Notes: generated by a model from the letters alone, not told the origin. A DNA stretch of 64,000 nt from an uncultured Bacteroidota bacterium (GCA_903927185.1 CAIYLW010000085.1:102364-166363), one strand, 5' to 3'. Shown: positions 16,752-25,271, numbered from the stretch's first letter. A program made the numbers and translations.

Positions 16752-17906
16752 ATGAAAGAACGCTATTATTCACTCGACGTTTTTAGAGGTGCCACCGTTG
16801 CACTGATGATTTTGGTAAATAACCCGGGTAGCTGGGCACATATTTACGACCCGCTCGAACACGCTCCCTGGCATGGCTGTACCCCAACTGATCTTGTATT
16901 TCCCTTCTTTCTTTTTGCAGTAGGAAATGCAATGGCTTTTGTAATGCCTCGTTTTGAGGAAGCAGGGCCAGCCCTTTTCTGGAAAAAAGTGTTAAAAAGA
17001 ACCCTACTTATATTTGCCATCGGCCTGTTTTTGAACTGGAGTCCCTTTGTTAAATGGGATGGCGAGAACCTGATATTTAAAGTTTGGGAAAACGTTCGCA
17101 TCTTAGGCGTTCTTCAAAGAATTGCCATTGCTTACTTCTTAGCTTCAGTCATAGTTTTTTATGCTAAAGCAAGAGGCGCATATGTAATTGGGGCAATTAT
17201 TTTATTAATCTATTGGTTTATCTGTTTAATAGCTGGTAGCGCGGGCGACCCGTATAGTTTATCAGGATGGTTTGGCACCAACATAGATATCCATATTTTA
17301 GGTATCTCACATATGTATAAAGGCGAAGGTGTAGCTTTTGATCCGGAAGGATTGGCTAGTGCTGCGCCCGCAATTGTTCAGGTAATTTTTGGATTCTTAG
17401 TGGGACAGTATATTCAACAGAAAGGGAAGAATTTTGAAATGCTAACAGGACTCATGATCGCTGGCCTGGTAATAGTATTCAGCGGATATTGTTGGGATAT
17501 GGTTTTCCCAATTAATAAGAAAATTTGGACCAGCAGTTATGTGCTTTACACTAGCGGTCTCGGCATACTTACGCTATCCTCTCTTATCTATTTGATTGAA
17601 TTCAAATCTGTAAGAGGCACCTGGAGTAAATTCTTTGACGTATTCGGGAAAAACCCTTTATTTATTTTTGTATTAAGCGGTTTTCTACCAAGAATATTGG
17701 CTTTATTACGATGGGTTGACCATATAGACGGTACAACAGGTAAGAAGGTATATACTTCTGCATTCCCATGGTTCTATGAAAATGTTTGTAAAAATGTTGC
17801 AACTGATTTAAGAGTAGGTTCATTGGTTTATGCATTAATTACGATTGCGTTTTATTGGTCAATCGTATATCTGTTAGACAAAAAGAAAATCTATATTAAA
17901 GTATAA
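16752..17906 (+). CDS. Heparan-alpha-glucosaminide acetyltransferase-like membrane protein (DUF5009/NagX type)
   Basis: The 384-residue protein has about ten hydrophobic helices. Its N terminus, YYSLDVFRGATVALMILVN, then HAPWHGCTPTDLVFPFFLFAVG, is the hallmark of the COG4299/HGSNAT family, which moves acetyl groups across membranes onto amino sugars. It is transcribed away from rfbB across a 166-bp divergent space and is convergent with the acetyltransferase gene that follows. A role in amino-sugar or surface-glycan modification is likely. Confidence 0.88.
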   Translation: MKERYYSLDVFRGATVALMILVNNPGSWAHIYDPLEHAPWHGCTPTDLVFPFFLFAVGNAMAFVMPRFEEAGPALFWKKVLKRTLLIFAIGLFLNWSPFVKWDGENLIFKVWENVRILGVLQRIAIAYFLASVIVFYAKARGAYVIGAIILLIYWFICLIAGSAGDPYSLSGWFGTNIDIHILGISHMYKGEGVAFDPEGLASAAPAIVQVIFGFLVGQYIQQKGKNFEMLTGLMIAGLVIVFSGYCWDMVFPINKKIWTSSYVLYTSGLGILTLSSLIYLIEFKSVRGTWSKFFDVFGKNPLFIFVLSGFLPRILALLRWVDHIDGTTGKKVYTSAFPWFYENVCKNVATDLRVGSLVYALITIAFYWSIVYLLDKKKIYIKV

Positions 17907-17908
17907 TA

Positions 17909-18361
17909 CTACCGTAATTTTTTTGCTGGATTGCCCGCATAAACTCCAGGAACTGTAATATTTTTGGTTACAACTGCGCCAGCACCGATCACCACATTAT
18001 CACAAATACTTACAGGTAGTATCGTGCTGTTGCTTCCAAAATAAACATTATTTCCAATGGTTGTTTTTTTCCAATGGGCTGGGTTACCAGACGGGCCACC
18101 GTTCGTAAATAAGTCGTTTATAAAAATAACAGCATGCCCTACAAAACAGTTGTTTCCTAACGTAACTAATGCGCAAATAAAACTATGTGATTGTACCCTG
18201 CAATTATCGCCAATAACCACATCATTCTGGATTTCTACAAAGGGGCCAACAAAACAATCATCACCTAATTTGCATTGATAAATATTGGAAGGTTGAACGA
18301 TGGTTACGTTTTTTCCGAACACTACATCACGGACGCTTACTTCTTTCTGTTGGTATTCCAT
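17909..18361 (-). CDS. Left-handed beta-helix (hexapeptide) sugar N-acetyltransferase, WlbB/WbpD-like
   Basis: From the ATG at 18361 the product has 150 residues; a TTG at 18397 would add 12. Imperfect hexapeptide turns run through it (VVFGKNVTIVQPSNIYQCKLG, FVGPFVEIQNDVVIGDNCRVQ, ITVPGVYAGNPAKKLR), giving a left-handed beta-helix. An insertion with FINDLFTNGGPSG resembles the active-site loop of WlbB/WbpD, which N-acetylates UDP-3-amino sugars. The start overlaps the end of the Gfo/Idh gene by 35 bp, and WlbA/WlbB pairs are a known combination. Confidence 0.85.
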   Translation of the reverse strand: MEYQQKEVSVRDVVFGKNVTIVQPSNIYQCKLGDDCFVGPFVEIQNDVVIGDNCRVQSHSFICALVTLGNNCFVGHAVIFINDLFTNGGPSGNPAHWKKTTIGNNVYFGSNSTILPVSICDNVVIGAGAVVTKNITVPGVYAGNPAKKLR

Positions 18362-19370
18362 GTGGGGTAATTTTTGCAGACTTATAAATGCGTTCAATCA
18401 GTTCCACTGTTTTCATCGCTTCATAAGCTGTGGCATAAAAGGGCAGACGCTCCTGCAGTGTCTGAACCAAGTTCTCATACACTTTATGATGATTACTCAT
18501 CGAACCCTGATAACTGCCATACTCATTGGGAAGCTGTGATTTTGTTGTGTTGCTTATTTGAATGCCATTACCTTGTTGATAGGCAACTGTATTCAGATAT
18601 TCTCCACCAATCTTTAACGTTAACTTATCTGCAATTATTGTAAGTGATCCCTCTACATTTTTGTCAACACTATTAACAGAATAATTAATGGTACCAATAG
18701 ACCCACTCTGCATTTCAAGCATTACTACGCCCGTATCTTCTCCCTGTATCAGATCCTGATGAGCAAAATTTTTGACAATTGCATGCACTGATTTCACCTC
18801 GCCAAAAAGCCAATAGAGGAGGTCGATAAAATGACTAAACTGTGTATACAAAACACCCCCATCCAATGCTGTTCCATGCCAAGAATTTTTATAATAAGCT
18901 GGTGGTCTATTCCAAAAGCAACTTAGTTGAAAGGAGTAAATTTCTCCTACTTGATTTTGGTCGATGGCATTTTTCAATGCCATCACTGGTGGGTTAAATC
19001 TATTTTGCTTTACAGTAAATAATTGTTTGCCAGCATTTTCTGCAGCTTGCATCATGGCTTCACAATCTGCTACTGAGATGGCCATTGGCTTTTCAACCAA
19101 TACATGATAACCTGCTTGAAGTAATTGAATACTATGTGTTGCATGCAAGCCATTGGGTGTACAAACAACTACTACATCCAGTATTAACTGCTTTTGGAGA
19201 AAGTCTTCAATACTAAAAAATGCCAGGGCCTTGTATGGTTTGGCGAGTGCATTTGCTTTTTCAGGAAGAATATCACATACCGCAATCAGTTCTCCATAAT
19301 TACTCGCATGAATAGCATGCCTTTCGGCAATTCTACCACAACCAATAATAGCGAATCTGATTTTATTCAT
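18327..19370 (-). CDS. Gfo/Idh/MocA oxidoreductase, WlbA/WbpB-like
   Basis: The 347-residue protein has an NAD-binding N-terminal domain (FAIIGCGRIAERHA), the EKPMA catalytic Lys motif and the VKQNRFNPPV block that is common in WlbA/WbpB dehydrogenases of UDP-N-acetylamino-glucuronate. HGTALDGGVLYTQFSHFID matches the second active-site region. It would oxidise C3 of a UDP-amino sugar before transamination and acetylation. The aminotransferase partner is not in the window. Confidence 0.85.
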   Translation of the reverse strand: MNKIRFAIIGCGRIAERHAIHASNYGELIAVCDILPEKANALAKPYKALAFFSIEDFLQKQLILDVVVVCTPNGLHATHSIQLLQAGYHVLVEKPMAISVADCEAMMQAAENAGKQLFTVKQNRFNPPVMALKNAIDQNQVGEIYSFQLSCFWNRPPAYYKNSWHGTALDGGVLYTQFSHFIDLLYWLFGEVKSVHAIVKNFAHQDLIQGEDTGVVMLEMQSGSIGTINYSVNSVDKNVEGSLTIIADKLTLKIGGEYLNTVAYQQGNGIQISNTTKSQLPNEYGSYQGSMSNHHKVYENLVQTLQERLPFYATAYEAMKTVELIERIYKSAKITPHGIPTERSKRP

Positions 19371-19385
19371 TTCTAAAAAAGTTGA

Positions 19386-20120
19386 TTAATGAAATATTTC
19401 AGCTGCTCTGATTAGGCTTTCAGGGGTTCCAACATCTATGAGTAACCCACCTGTATGGTCAAAACTATTGATGTATTTTTTCTGCATCAGATCGAGATAC
19501 ACATCCACCATCGAAAATTTACCTTCTTGCTTTATTAATGAAAAAATGAACGGGTCAATAATATGAATACCACTAAAAGCTTTGATTTTTAAATCAGCAT
19601 AATCTTCATTACTCGATTTTAAATCCGCGGGTTTCTCCTCACCAGTTTCTACATTTCTCCAACCACATAAATGACTATTCCAATCAAATAGAAAATACCG
19701 GGATGTGTTACGCTGTGTTACAGCCAAGGTAGCCAACGGCCTTTCTTGTTGATGCTGCAAAATCATTTCATTCAAATCGAAATCAGTGAGGATGTCTACA
19801 TTCATTACCACAAATTCTTTTTTACCTTCAAAATACCAAGCAGCTTTTTTTAGACCTCCTCCAGTTTCCAATACTTCCTCTCGCTCATCTGAAATAGTAA
19901 TGTTAGAACCCCACCCATTATTTTTTTCAATGGTATCAATGATTTGATCTGCAAAATGATGTACGTTTATTATCACTTCATAGATTTCAAATTTCTGTAA
20001 ATACTTTATATTTCTTTCCAGTAAAGTTTTCCCATTCACTTCGGCCAATGCCTTGGGTTGGCTGTCTGTAAAGGGTTTCAACCTACTTCCTAAACCTGCC
20101 GCAAATAACATCGCTTTCAT
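19386..20120 (-). CDS. Sugar-1-phosphate nucleotidyltransferase, MurU-like
   Basis: The 244-residue protein opens with AMLFAAGLGSRLKPFTDSQPKAL, the nucleotide-binding signature, followed by VIINVHHFADQI and EVLETGGGLKKA, as in MurU, the N-acetylmuramate-1-phosphate uridylyltransferase of peptidoglycan recycling. It starts 10 bp after the kinase/RapZ fusion gene, matching the known AmgK-MurU kinase-uridylyltransferase pair. The exact sugar is unproven; it may feed the Gfo/Idh enzyme downstream. Confidence 0.85.
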   Translation of the reverse strand: MKAMLFAAGLGSRLKPFTDSQPKALAEVNGKTLLERNIKYLQKFEIYEVIINVHHFADQIIDTIEKNNGWGSNITISDEREEVLETGGGLKKAAWYFEGKKEFVVMNVDILTDFDLNEMILQHQQERPLATLAVTQRNTSRYFLFDWNSHLCGWRNVETGEEKPADLKSSNEDYADLKIKAFSGIHIIDPFIFSLIKQEGKFSMVDVYLDLMQKKYINSFDHTGGLLIDVGTPESLIRAAEIFH

Positions 20121-20130
20121 ATAAATGTTT

Positions 20131-21573
20131 TTATCCTTTAAACCAATTAGCAGTATTGGTATGTGTTAATACCAATTTCACTTTGTACTTATTTCTTAAA
20201 TGACGTGCAGTTTGCTCAGCAGCATATACACTTCGATGCTGACCGCCAGTACAACCAAAATTTATTTGCAAATGACTAAATCCTCTTTTTAAATAATCTT
20301 CCACTGCTATATCCACTAAGTCCCAAACACTATTCAAGTACTTATTCATTTTTGTACGTTGCTCCAGAAAATCTTGCACGGGTTTATCTTTGCCATTCAA
20401 TGTTTTATAATCATCAAATCTACCTGGATTTAATATACTTCGCATATCAAAAACAAATCCGCCACCATTGGAACTTTCATCCTCCGGAATGCCCTTCTTA
20501 TAACTGAAACTATTTACTTCAATCAGTAACGCTGTATCCTCATTAGCCAGTACAGGCTCAAAACGATCCATTATTTCATCTGAAACCACAAGGCGTAATA
20601 CCCTATCAAACTCTGGCGTATGAATCCCAATACTTTTATGTTCTAAAAAGAATTTTAAATTCTTTAACCCTAAAGGGATGCTCGCTAAAAAATGTGCTTT
20701 CCTTTCAAAAAGTCCACGAAAACCATAAGCGCCCATCACCTGTAATAAACGAATCAACACATACCCATTATATTGACTCACAAAAGTGATTTTATCAACC
20801 GGGCGATCCAACAGCTTATTTATTTCATCGATATAAAATTCTAATAAATCATCTTTCCACTTTTCACTCAATTCCGCTTTTGCTTGCCAAAGTAAAGATG
20901 CCACATCATATTGCAACGCACCTTTCATCCCACCCTGAAAATCGATGAACTGTACTTCGTCATCATTAACAATAATATTACGACTCTGAAAATCGCGGAA
21001 CATAAAATACTTGTTCTCTGTTCGTGTAAGGTAGGTGCTCAACGCATCAAAGTCGTCCATCATCGCCTGCTTATCGTAAGGAAGTTGTAGGGTATCTAAA
21101 AAGTAATATTTAAAATAAAGCAGGTCGCTCAAGATGGCTTGCTTACCAAATTCCTTTGCAGTTAAACATACACTATAATCCAATCCTGCATCGCCTTTTA
21201 TCTGCATATTTGCCAGAGCCGTTAAGCTTTTTTGGAATAGGCTGTACGACCTTTCACCATGCCCATGTAGTTCAAGCTCGTTTAATAAAGAGACCGTTCC
21301 AAGATCTTCTTGTAGATAAATAGTTTGATCATCGTTAACCAATAATATTTCTGGAACAGGTAATCCCTTGCTCTTAAAATGTTTACTAAAAGCAATAAAT
21401 GTTTGGTTTTCTTTAACGTGTAAATTATAAGTGGCTATAAAGGTTTCTGTTTTGTAATAAACTCTAAAGTATACCCGGTCGCCCCCGCTTTGTGGCAGTT
21501 TTTCAATCTTTTCAGACCCCGCTTTCTTAAATTTAACAAATAGCGTTTCAATAGCTGCAATCACTTCCTCCAT
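20131..21573 (-). CDS. Aminoglycoside-phosphotransferase-like sugar kinase fused to a RapZ C-terminal domain
   Basis: The 480-residue protein has two domains. Residues 1 to about 330 form an APH/AmgK-like kinase: an N-lobe with GGDRVYFRVYY, a hinge YLQEDLG, the catalytic FRDFQSRNII (D194) and the metal site FIDFQGG (D211). Residues about 340-480 match the C-terminal domain of RapZ, with GCTGGQHRSVYAAEQ (from 440). In E. coli that domain binds glucosamine-6-phosphate and RNA-regulatory partners. The N-terminal P-loop ATPase domain of RapZ is absent. It is the first gene of a four-gene sugar operon. Confidence 0.87.
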   Translation of the reverse strand: MEEVIAAIETLFVKFKKAGSEKIEKLPQSGGDRVYFRVYYKTETFIATYNLHVKENQTFIAFSKHFKSKGLPVPEILLVNDDQTIYLQEDLGTVSLLNELELHGHGERSYSLFQKSLTALANMQIKGDAGLDYSVCLTAKEFGKQAILSDLLYFKYYFLDTLQLPYDKQAMMDDFDALSTYLTRTENKYFMFRDFQSRNIIVNDDEVQFIDFQGGMKGALQYDVASLLWQAKAELSEKWKDDLLEFYIDEINKLLDRPVDKITFVSQYNGYVLIRLLQVMGAYGFRGLFERKAHFLASIPLGLKNLKFFLEHKSIGIHTPEFDRVLRLVVSDEIMDRFEPVLANEDTALLIEVNSFSYKKGIPEDESSNGGGFVFDMRSILNPGRFDDYKTLNGKDKPVQDFLEQRTKMNKYLNSVWDLVDIAVEDYLKRGFSHLQINFGCTGGQHRSVYAAEQTARHLRNKYKVKLVLTHTNTANWFKG

Positions 21574-21780
21574 GTACTCGGTTTAGCGCGAATTTAATCT
21601 TAAGAATCGAAAGACCTAATAAATGACCAAGTATCCTTTTCCCTAATTAATTCAATCGCTATTTGTGTATGGAGATTTTTTAACAAAATAATTGCAGCAA
21701 ATCCTTCAGCTTTGGGATGAAAATTTAGTGGGCATGTATCTACAGTTTTTAGAATCATGCTTATTTTAAAATCCCAGATT

Positions 21781-22221
21781 ATGAAATTCACAGGAATTGT
21801 TTTGTTAAGTTTTTTAATGATGTCGTTTACCAGTTGGGAGACCAGTTTTGAAAAAGCGAAGTCCATTGCAAGTAAGGATCATAAATTCATCCTCCTGAAT
21901 TTTTCGGGCTCTGATTGGTGTGGACCTTGTATTCGTATGCATAAAGAAATGTTTGACAATGATTCTTTCAAACAATTTGCCGGAGAAAAGTTAGTGATGC
22001 TGAATGCTGATTTTCCTAGACAGAAAAAAAATCAGTTGGCAAAGGATTTGCAAAAGCAGAATGATCAGTTGGCCGATAAATACAATTCTAAAGGAAGCTT
22101 CCCTTTTACTGCAGTACTAGATGAAAAAGGAAATATACTTCGTTCTTGGGACGGTTTGCCCAAAGAAAGCCCCGAAGAATTTTTACAGGAAGTAAAGGAA
22201 GCTACCCAAGGCAATCAATAA
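21781..22221 (+). CDS. Exported thioredoxin-family protein
   Basis: Starting at ATG 21781, the 146-residue product has a signal peptide (hydrophobic residues 3-14) and a thioredoxin fold with active site SDWCGPCIRM. The block PFTAVLDEKGNILRSW holds the cis-Pro region. It resembles small periplasmic thioredoxin-like (Thioredoxin_7) proteins of Bacteroidota that reduce disulfides. A start at 21757 is also open but would place eight extra residues before the signal. The gene is convergent with the 2H-like gene. Confidence 0.88.
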   Translation: MKFTGIVLLSFLMMSFTSWETSFEKAKSIASKDHKFILLNFSGSDWCGPCIRMHKEMFDNDSFKQFAGEKLVMLNADFPRQKKNQLAKDLQKQNDQLADKYNSKGSFPFTAVLDEKGNILRSWDGLPKESPEEFLQEVKEATQGNQ

Positions 22222-22231
22222 TAATGAAGCC

Positions 22232-22828
22232 CTAAACAGGCTGCAATACAAATTTATTGACCTGTTTATATCCGTCGAACGCATGGCTTCGACGTAATAA
22301 AAGCAATTCATTCACCTCAAAGATCTCGTGAAAGCTACGTTGCGAAAAATCCAGCATGGCTCGCAGATAATTGCTTTCGGTGAGTTTCTTAGCCACTGAT
22401 ACCATTGGCTTCGTATTGATGCGAATGGCCGGACAATTATTGGTAGTTACATAATCATTCAATTGTTCTAACTCAGCTGCTATTCGCTTTATGGCTTGCG
22501 GCTCTGGTATGCGCAGGTAAAGGGTATCCGGCGGGAATCCACTAAAATTATTTAGGGTGCAACTAAATGCCTGTTGCTGACTAATGATCCGATGCATCCA
22601 GCGAATAAGGGTGGGCTCCATTTCTTCGCGAGCTTGAAAAGAAGCCAACTCAATATGCGGTTTCATTTTGATAGCAGTGCGCTCTAAATAGTGCATCGAA
22701 AAATATTCCTGCTCTCCCAAAATCTTATTATGCAAATCCACTCCCGGATGCGCCACTAGTAAGTATTCGCTGAAATGGATAGCATGTGAAATGCCATTCC
22801 CTCTTTGCTGTAAGCTGCTCATTTCCAT
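22232..22828 (-). CDS. 2'-5' RNA ligase/2H-phosphoesterase-like protein with decayed motifs
   Basis: The 198-residue protein looks like the short 2H-phosphoesterase family often found next to umuDC in Bacteroidota. The first motif is H58-I-E60-L, where the expected Thr/Ser is Glu. The second is KPMVSVAKKL, where Met142 stands in place of the expected His. Residues ELLLLRRSHAFDGYKQVNKF give the typical final strand. With both motifs altered it may bind RNA or nucleotides without catalysis. It diverges from the UmuD-like gene over 74 bp rich in palindromes. Confidence 0.6.
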   Translation of the reverse strand: MEMSSLQQRGNGISHAIHFSEYLLVAHPGVDLHNKILGEQEYFSMHYLERTAIKMKPHIELASFQAREEMEPTLIRWMHRIISQQQAFSCTLNNFSGFPPDTLYLRIPEPQAIKRIAAELEQLNDYVTTNNCPAIRINTKPMVSVAKKLTESNYLRAMLDFSQRSFHEIFEVNELLLLRRSHAFDGYKQVNKFVLQPV

Positions 22829-22901
22829 AAATAAAATTTTATAACGATAAATATTTTAGTATAAATTTACTAAATAATTTAGCATATTAAAATTTATTTA
22901 T
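22827..22901. promoter_or_regulatory. Symmetrical divergent operator/promoter region of the umuDC cassette
   Basis: The centre holds a perfect inverted repeat TTTAGTA-N6-TACTAAA (22855-22874), which overlaps a second palindrome CTAAATAATTTAG (22870-22882). The edges, ATAAATAAAATTTTA (22827) and TAAAATTTATTTAT (22888), are also inverted copies with one base inserted. Such a dyad suits a dimeric repressor such as LexA controlling both directions. The identity of the repressor is inferred. Confidence 0.55.
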
Positions 22902-22902
22902 C

Positions 22903-23337
22903 ATGTTTACCGACGAATGGGGCAGTGCCTCCTATAAAGGCAGCAAGAATTTCGATCAGTGGGAAGTGCCCACAGCCAATGCCACCGGCTTCGGGGCAGC
23001 AGCCGACGATTATATGGAAAGGGGTATCGACCTAAACGAGCAGTTGATCAGAAACAAGCCCGCTACCTTCTTTTTCCGCATGAACAGCGATGCCATGATC
23101 GGTGCCGGCATTCACCATGGCGATGTACTGATTGTAGACCGCAGCATCAAAGCTGTGAATGGAAAAGTAATCGTGGCCGTAATCAATGGCGAGCTATTGG
23201 TACGCCGTCTGCAAACACATATGAAGGGCATTACGTTGATTGCGGAGAATAAAAAATACGGGCATCTTCAAATTGAAGAATTCAGCAATTATACTGCCTG
23301 GGGGGTGGTGGTCTATGCCATTCACAGTTTGCACTAA
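22903..23337 (+). CDS. umuD: UmuD-like S24-family protein lacking the catalytic Ser/Lys dyad
   Basis: The 144-residue protein aligns with UmuD along FGAAADDYMERGIDLNEQLI and GDVLIVDRSI. The catalytic Ser of UmuD (in GDSM) is Ala64 here (SDAM). The catalytic Lys (in VKKL) is Arg101 (VRRL). The cleavage Cys-Gly is replaced by Thr28-Gly29. Self-cleavage should therefore be impossible by the known mechanism. It may act in place of processed UmuD' with the UmuC polymerase, whose gene starts 10 bp later. The fold call is strong; the activity call rests on my manual alignment. Confidence 0.88.
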   Translation: MFTDEWGSASYKGSKNFDQWEVPTANATGFGAAADDYMERGIDLNEQLIRNKPATFFFRMNSDAMIGAGIHHGDVLIVDRSIKAVNGKVIVAVINGELLVRRLQTHMKGITLIAENKKYGHLQIEEFSNYTAWGVVVYAIHSLH

Positions 23338-23347
23338 TATTAATTTC

Positions 23348-24631
23348 ATGAAAGCCATCATCGACTGCAATAGTTTTTATTGCTCCTGCGAAAAATTATT
23401 CAAGCCCGAACTGGAAGGTCGGCCTGTGATTGTATTGAGTAATAACGATGGATGCATTATATCCAGAACCGATGAAGCCAAGCAGATCGGCGTAGAAATG
23501 GGAGGCCCTTATTTCAAAGTAAGAGACCTGATTGAAAAACATGGGGTGTCCACTTTTTCATCGAACTATAACCTCTATGGCGATCTTAGCTGGCGTGTGA
23601 TGGAAACACTGCGATCCATGCTTCCCCTGGGAGCCGTGGAAGTGTATTCTGTAGACGAGGCTTTTCTGGATTTATCACATGTAGCACCCAAAGACTTACA
23701 AGAAATTTCTTTTAAAATAAAAGATACCGTAGAACAATGGACAGGCATCAAAGTGTCTATTGGCGTGGCTCCTACCAAAGTACTCAGCAAAGTGGCCAAT
23801 CGATTGTGTAAGAAAAATAAAATAGTTACCAACTGCGTGTTGATTTTGGATAGCCCCCGGAAAATAACGCAAGCACTAGAAAGAACACCGGTGGAAGATA
23901 TCTGGGGAGTAGGTCATCAATACGCAAAAAAATTACAGCTCTATCAAATCAATAACGCACTTGAACTAAGCAAAAAAGACGTTGCCTGGGCAACTAAAAA
24001 CTTAGGAGGTGTTGTGGGAGCCAAGCTAGTTCGCGAACTAAACGGTTTGCCCAGCAGAGAAATGGAAGGCGAACGCCTCACCAAAAAAGTAATCGCTACC
24101 ACACGCATGTTTGGATCTGCCGTAACCGAGCTCGAACATATTAAAGAAGCGGTTGCTACTTATACTTCGCGCGCTGCAGAAAAACTACGCCGGCAACACT
24201 CGGCCGCGAGTTGCATCAGCGTAATGATGATTGCAAAAGAACCAGTAACAGATACACGTTATTACCAGCATGGAGCCAGCATCAGCAGTTATGTAAATCT
24301 TCCCATAGCCACATCGCTCACAAACGAACTCATCAAAGCAGCATTACAGTTAACCGAAAGGCTCTTTGAAAAAGGACGCGTGTACAAGAAAGCAGGCGTT
24401 ATACTCAGTGGTATTGTACCAGACAACTCTATTCAAGCTTCTTTATTCAAAGCACCCAGTTCCGAAAAACATCGAATGCTCATGAGTATGATGGACAATA
24501 TTAATTTTGCTATGCGCAACGACACGCTAAAATTTGCAGCAGCAGGTGTAGAGCGAGATTGGAAAATGCGGCAAGAGCTGCGTAGTCCGCGCTATACCAC
24601 CAGATGGGAAGAACTCTGCGAAATAAAATAA
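23348..24631 (+). CDS. umuC: Y-family translesion DNA polymerase, UmuC type
   Basis: The 427-residue polymerase starts MKAIIDCNSFYCSCE, with catalytic Asp6, and carries SVDEAFLDL (D103, E104), the other metal-binding pair. GVAPTKVLSKVANRLCKKN and VEDIWGVGHQYAKKL give the palm-thumb region and helix-hairpin-helix. A UmuC-type C-terminal region follows. The ATG at 23348 was chosen because it matches family N termini; the frame is open further upstream but overlaps the UmuD-like gene. It should copy past DNA lesions as part of a damage response. Confidence 0.95.
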   Translation: MKAIIDCNSFYCSCEKLFKPELEGRPVIVLSNNDGCIISRTDEAKQIGVEMGGPYFKVRDLIEKHGVSTFSSNYNLYGDLSWRVMETLRSMLPLGAVEVYSVDEAFLDLSHVAPKDLQEISFKIKDTVEQWTGIKVSIGVAPTKVLSKVANRLCKKNKIVTNCVLILDSPRKITQALERTPVEDIWGVGHQYAKKLQLYQINNALELSKKDVAWATKNLGGVVGAKLVRELNGLPSREMEGERLTKKVIATTRMFGSAVTELEHIKEAVATYTSRAAEKLRRQHSAASCISVMMIAKEPVTDTRYYQHGASISSYVNLPIATSLTNELIKAALQLTERLFEKGRVYKKAGVILSGIVPDNSIQASLFKAPSSEKHRMLMSMMDNINFAMRNDTLKFAAAGVERDWKMRQELRSPRYTTRWEELCEIK

Positions 24632-24678
24632 GAGGCATTTAAAATATTATCTTTCATTGCTCGTCTACCTTATTATTG

Positions 24679-25257
24679 ATGAGTAATGCATTGACCATAC
24701 AGGCTAACATGACAGAAAAACGCAAGAGCAATATCACAGAAGTGATCAATGCGTATACCAAACGCTTGAAAGGCTTCATCCGCAAAAGGGTGAGCAATGA
24801 AGCCGATGTGGAAGACATACTGCAGGATGTTTTTTATCAGTTCATCGGAAATACCAAACCCATTGAACAAATTACAGCATGGTTATTTACTGTTACGAGA
24901 AATAAAATAACCGATAAACAACGTAAGCAAAAACCGGAATTGATTAACGATTTGTTTATTGATGCAGAAGATGAAATGGGCTTTGATTGGTCGGAACTTT
25001 TTCTCGACAATAGCAATAACCCGGAAACGGCTTACTTAAGAAATCTTTTCTGGGAAACACTGAATGAAGCATTGGATGAATTGCCTCCCGCGCAAAAAGA
25101 AGTGTTTGTACTAAATGAAATAGAAGGCGTTCCCTTTAAAACAATTTCCGAACAAACCGGAGAAACCATCAATACCTTATTAAGTCGCAAACGCTATGCT
25201 GTATTGCATTTGAGAGAAAGACTAGCAAGCCTGCGCGACGAACTATTAAATTATTAA
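24679..25257 (+). CDS. ECF-type RNA polymerase sigma factor
   Basis: The 192-residue protein has sigma region 2 (ADVEDILQDVFYQFIGN, then ITAWLFTVTRNKITDKQRK) and region 4 (LDELPPAQKEVFVLNEIEG, then INTLLSRKRYAVLHLRERL). A TTG directly before the ATG also fits. A small membrane protein starts 14 bp downstream and could be its regulator. The targets are unknown. Confidence 0.92.
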   Translation: MSNALTIQANMTEKRKSNITEVINAYTKRLKGFIRKRVSNEADVEDILQDVFYQFIGNTKPIEQITAWLFTVTRNKITDKQRKQKPELINDLFIDAEDEMGFDWSELFLDNSNNPETAYLRNLFWETLNEALDELPPAQKEVFVLNEIEGVPFKTISEQTGETINTLLSRKRYAVLHLRERLASLRDELLNY

Positions 25258-25271
25258 TTAAAGAAAATATC

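Noticed and set aside
21600..21866. Minus-strand frame of 88 codons opposite the thioredoxin gene
   Set aside because: It overlaps the well-supported thioredoxin gene start. A shorter 52-codon version (to 21758) is possible but has no recognisable family.
22855..22882. Naming the umuDC palindrome as a proven LexA box
   Set aside because: The symmetry is clear, but no lexA gene or known consensus in the window supports naming the repressor.
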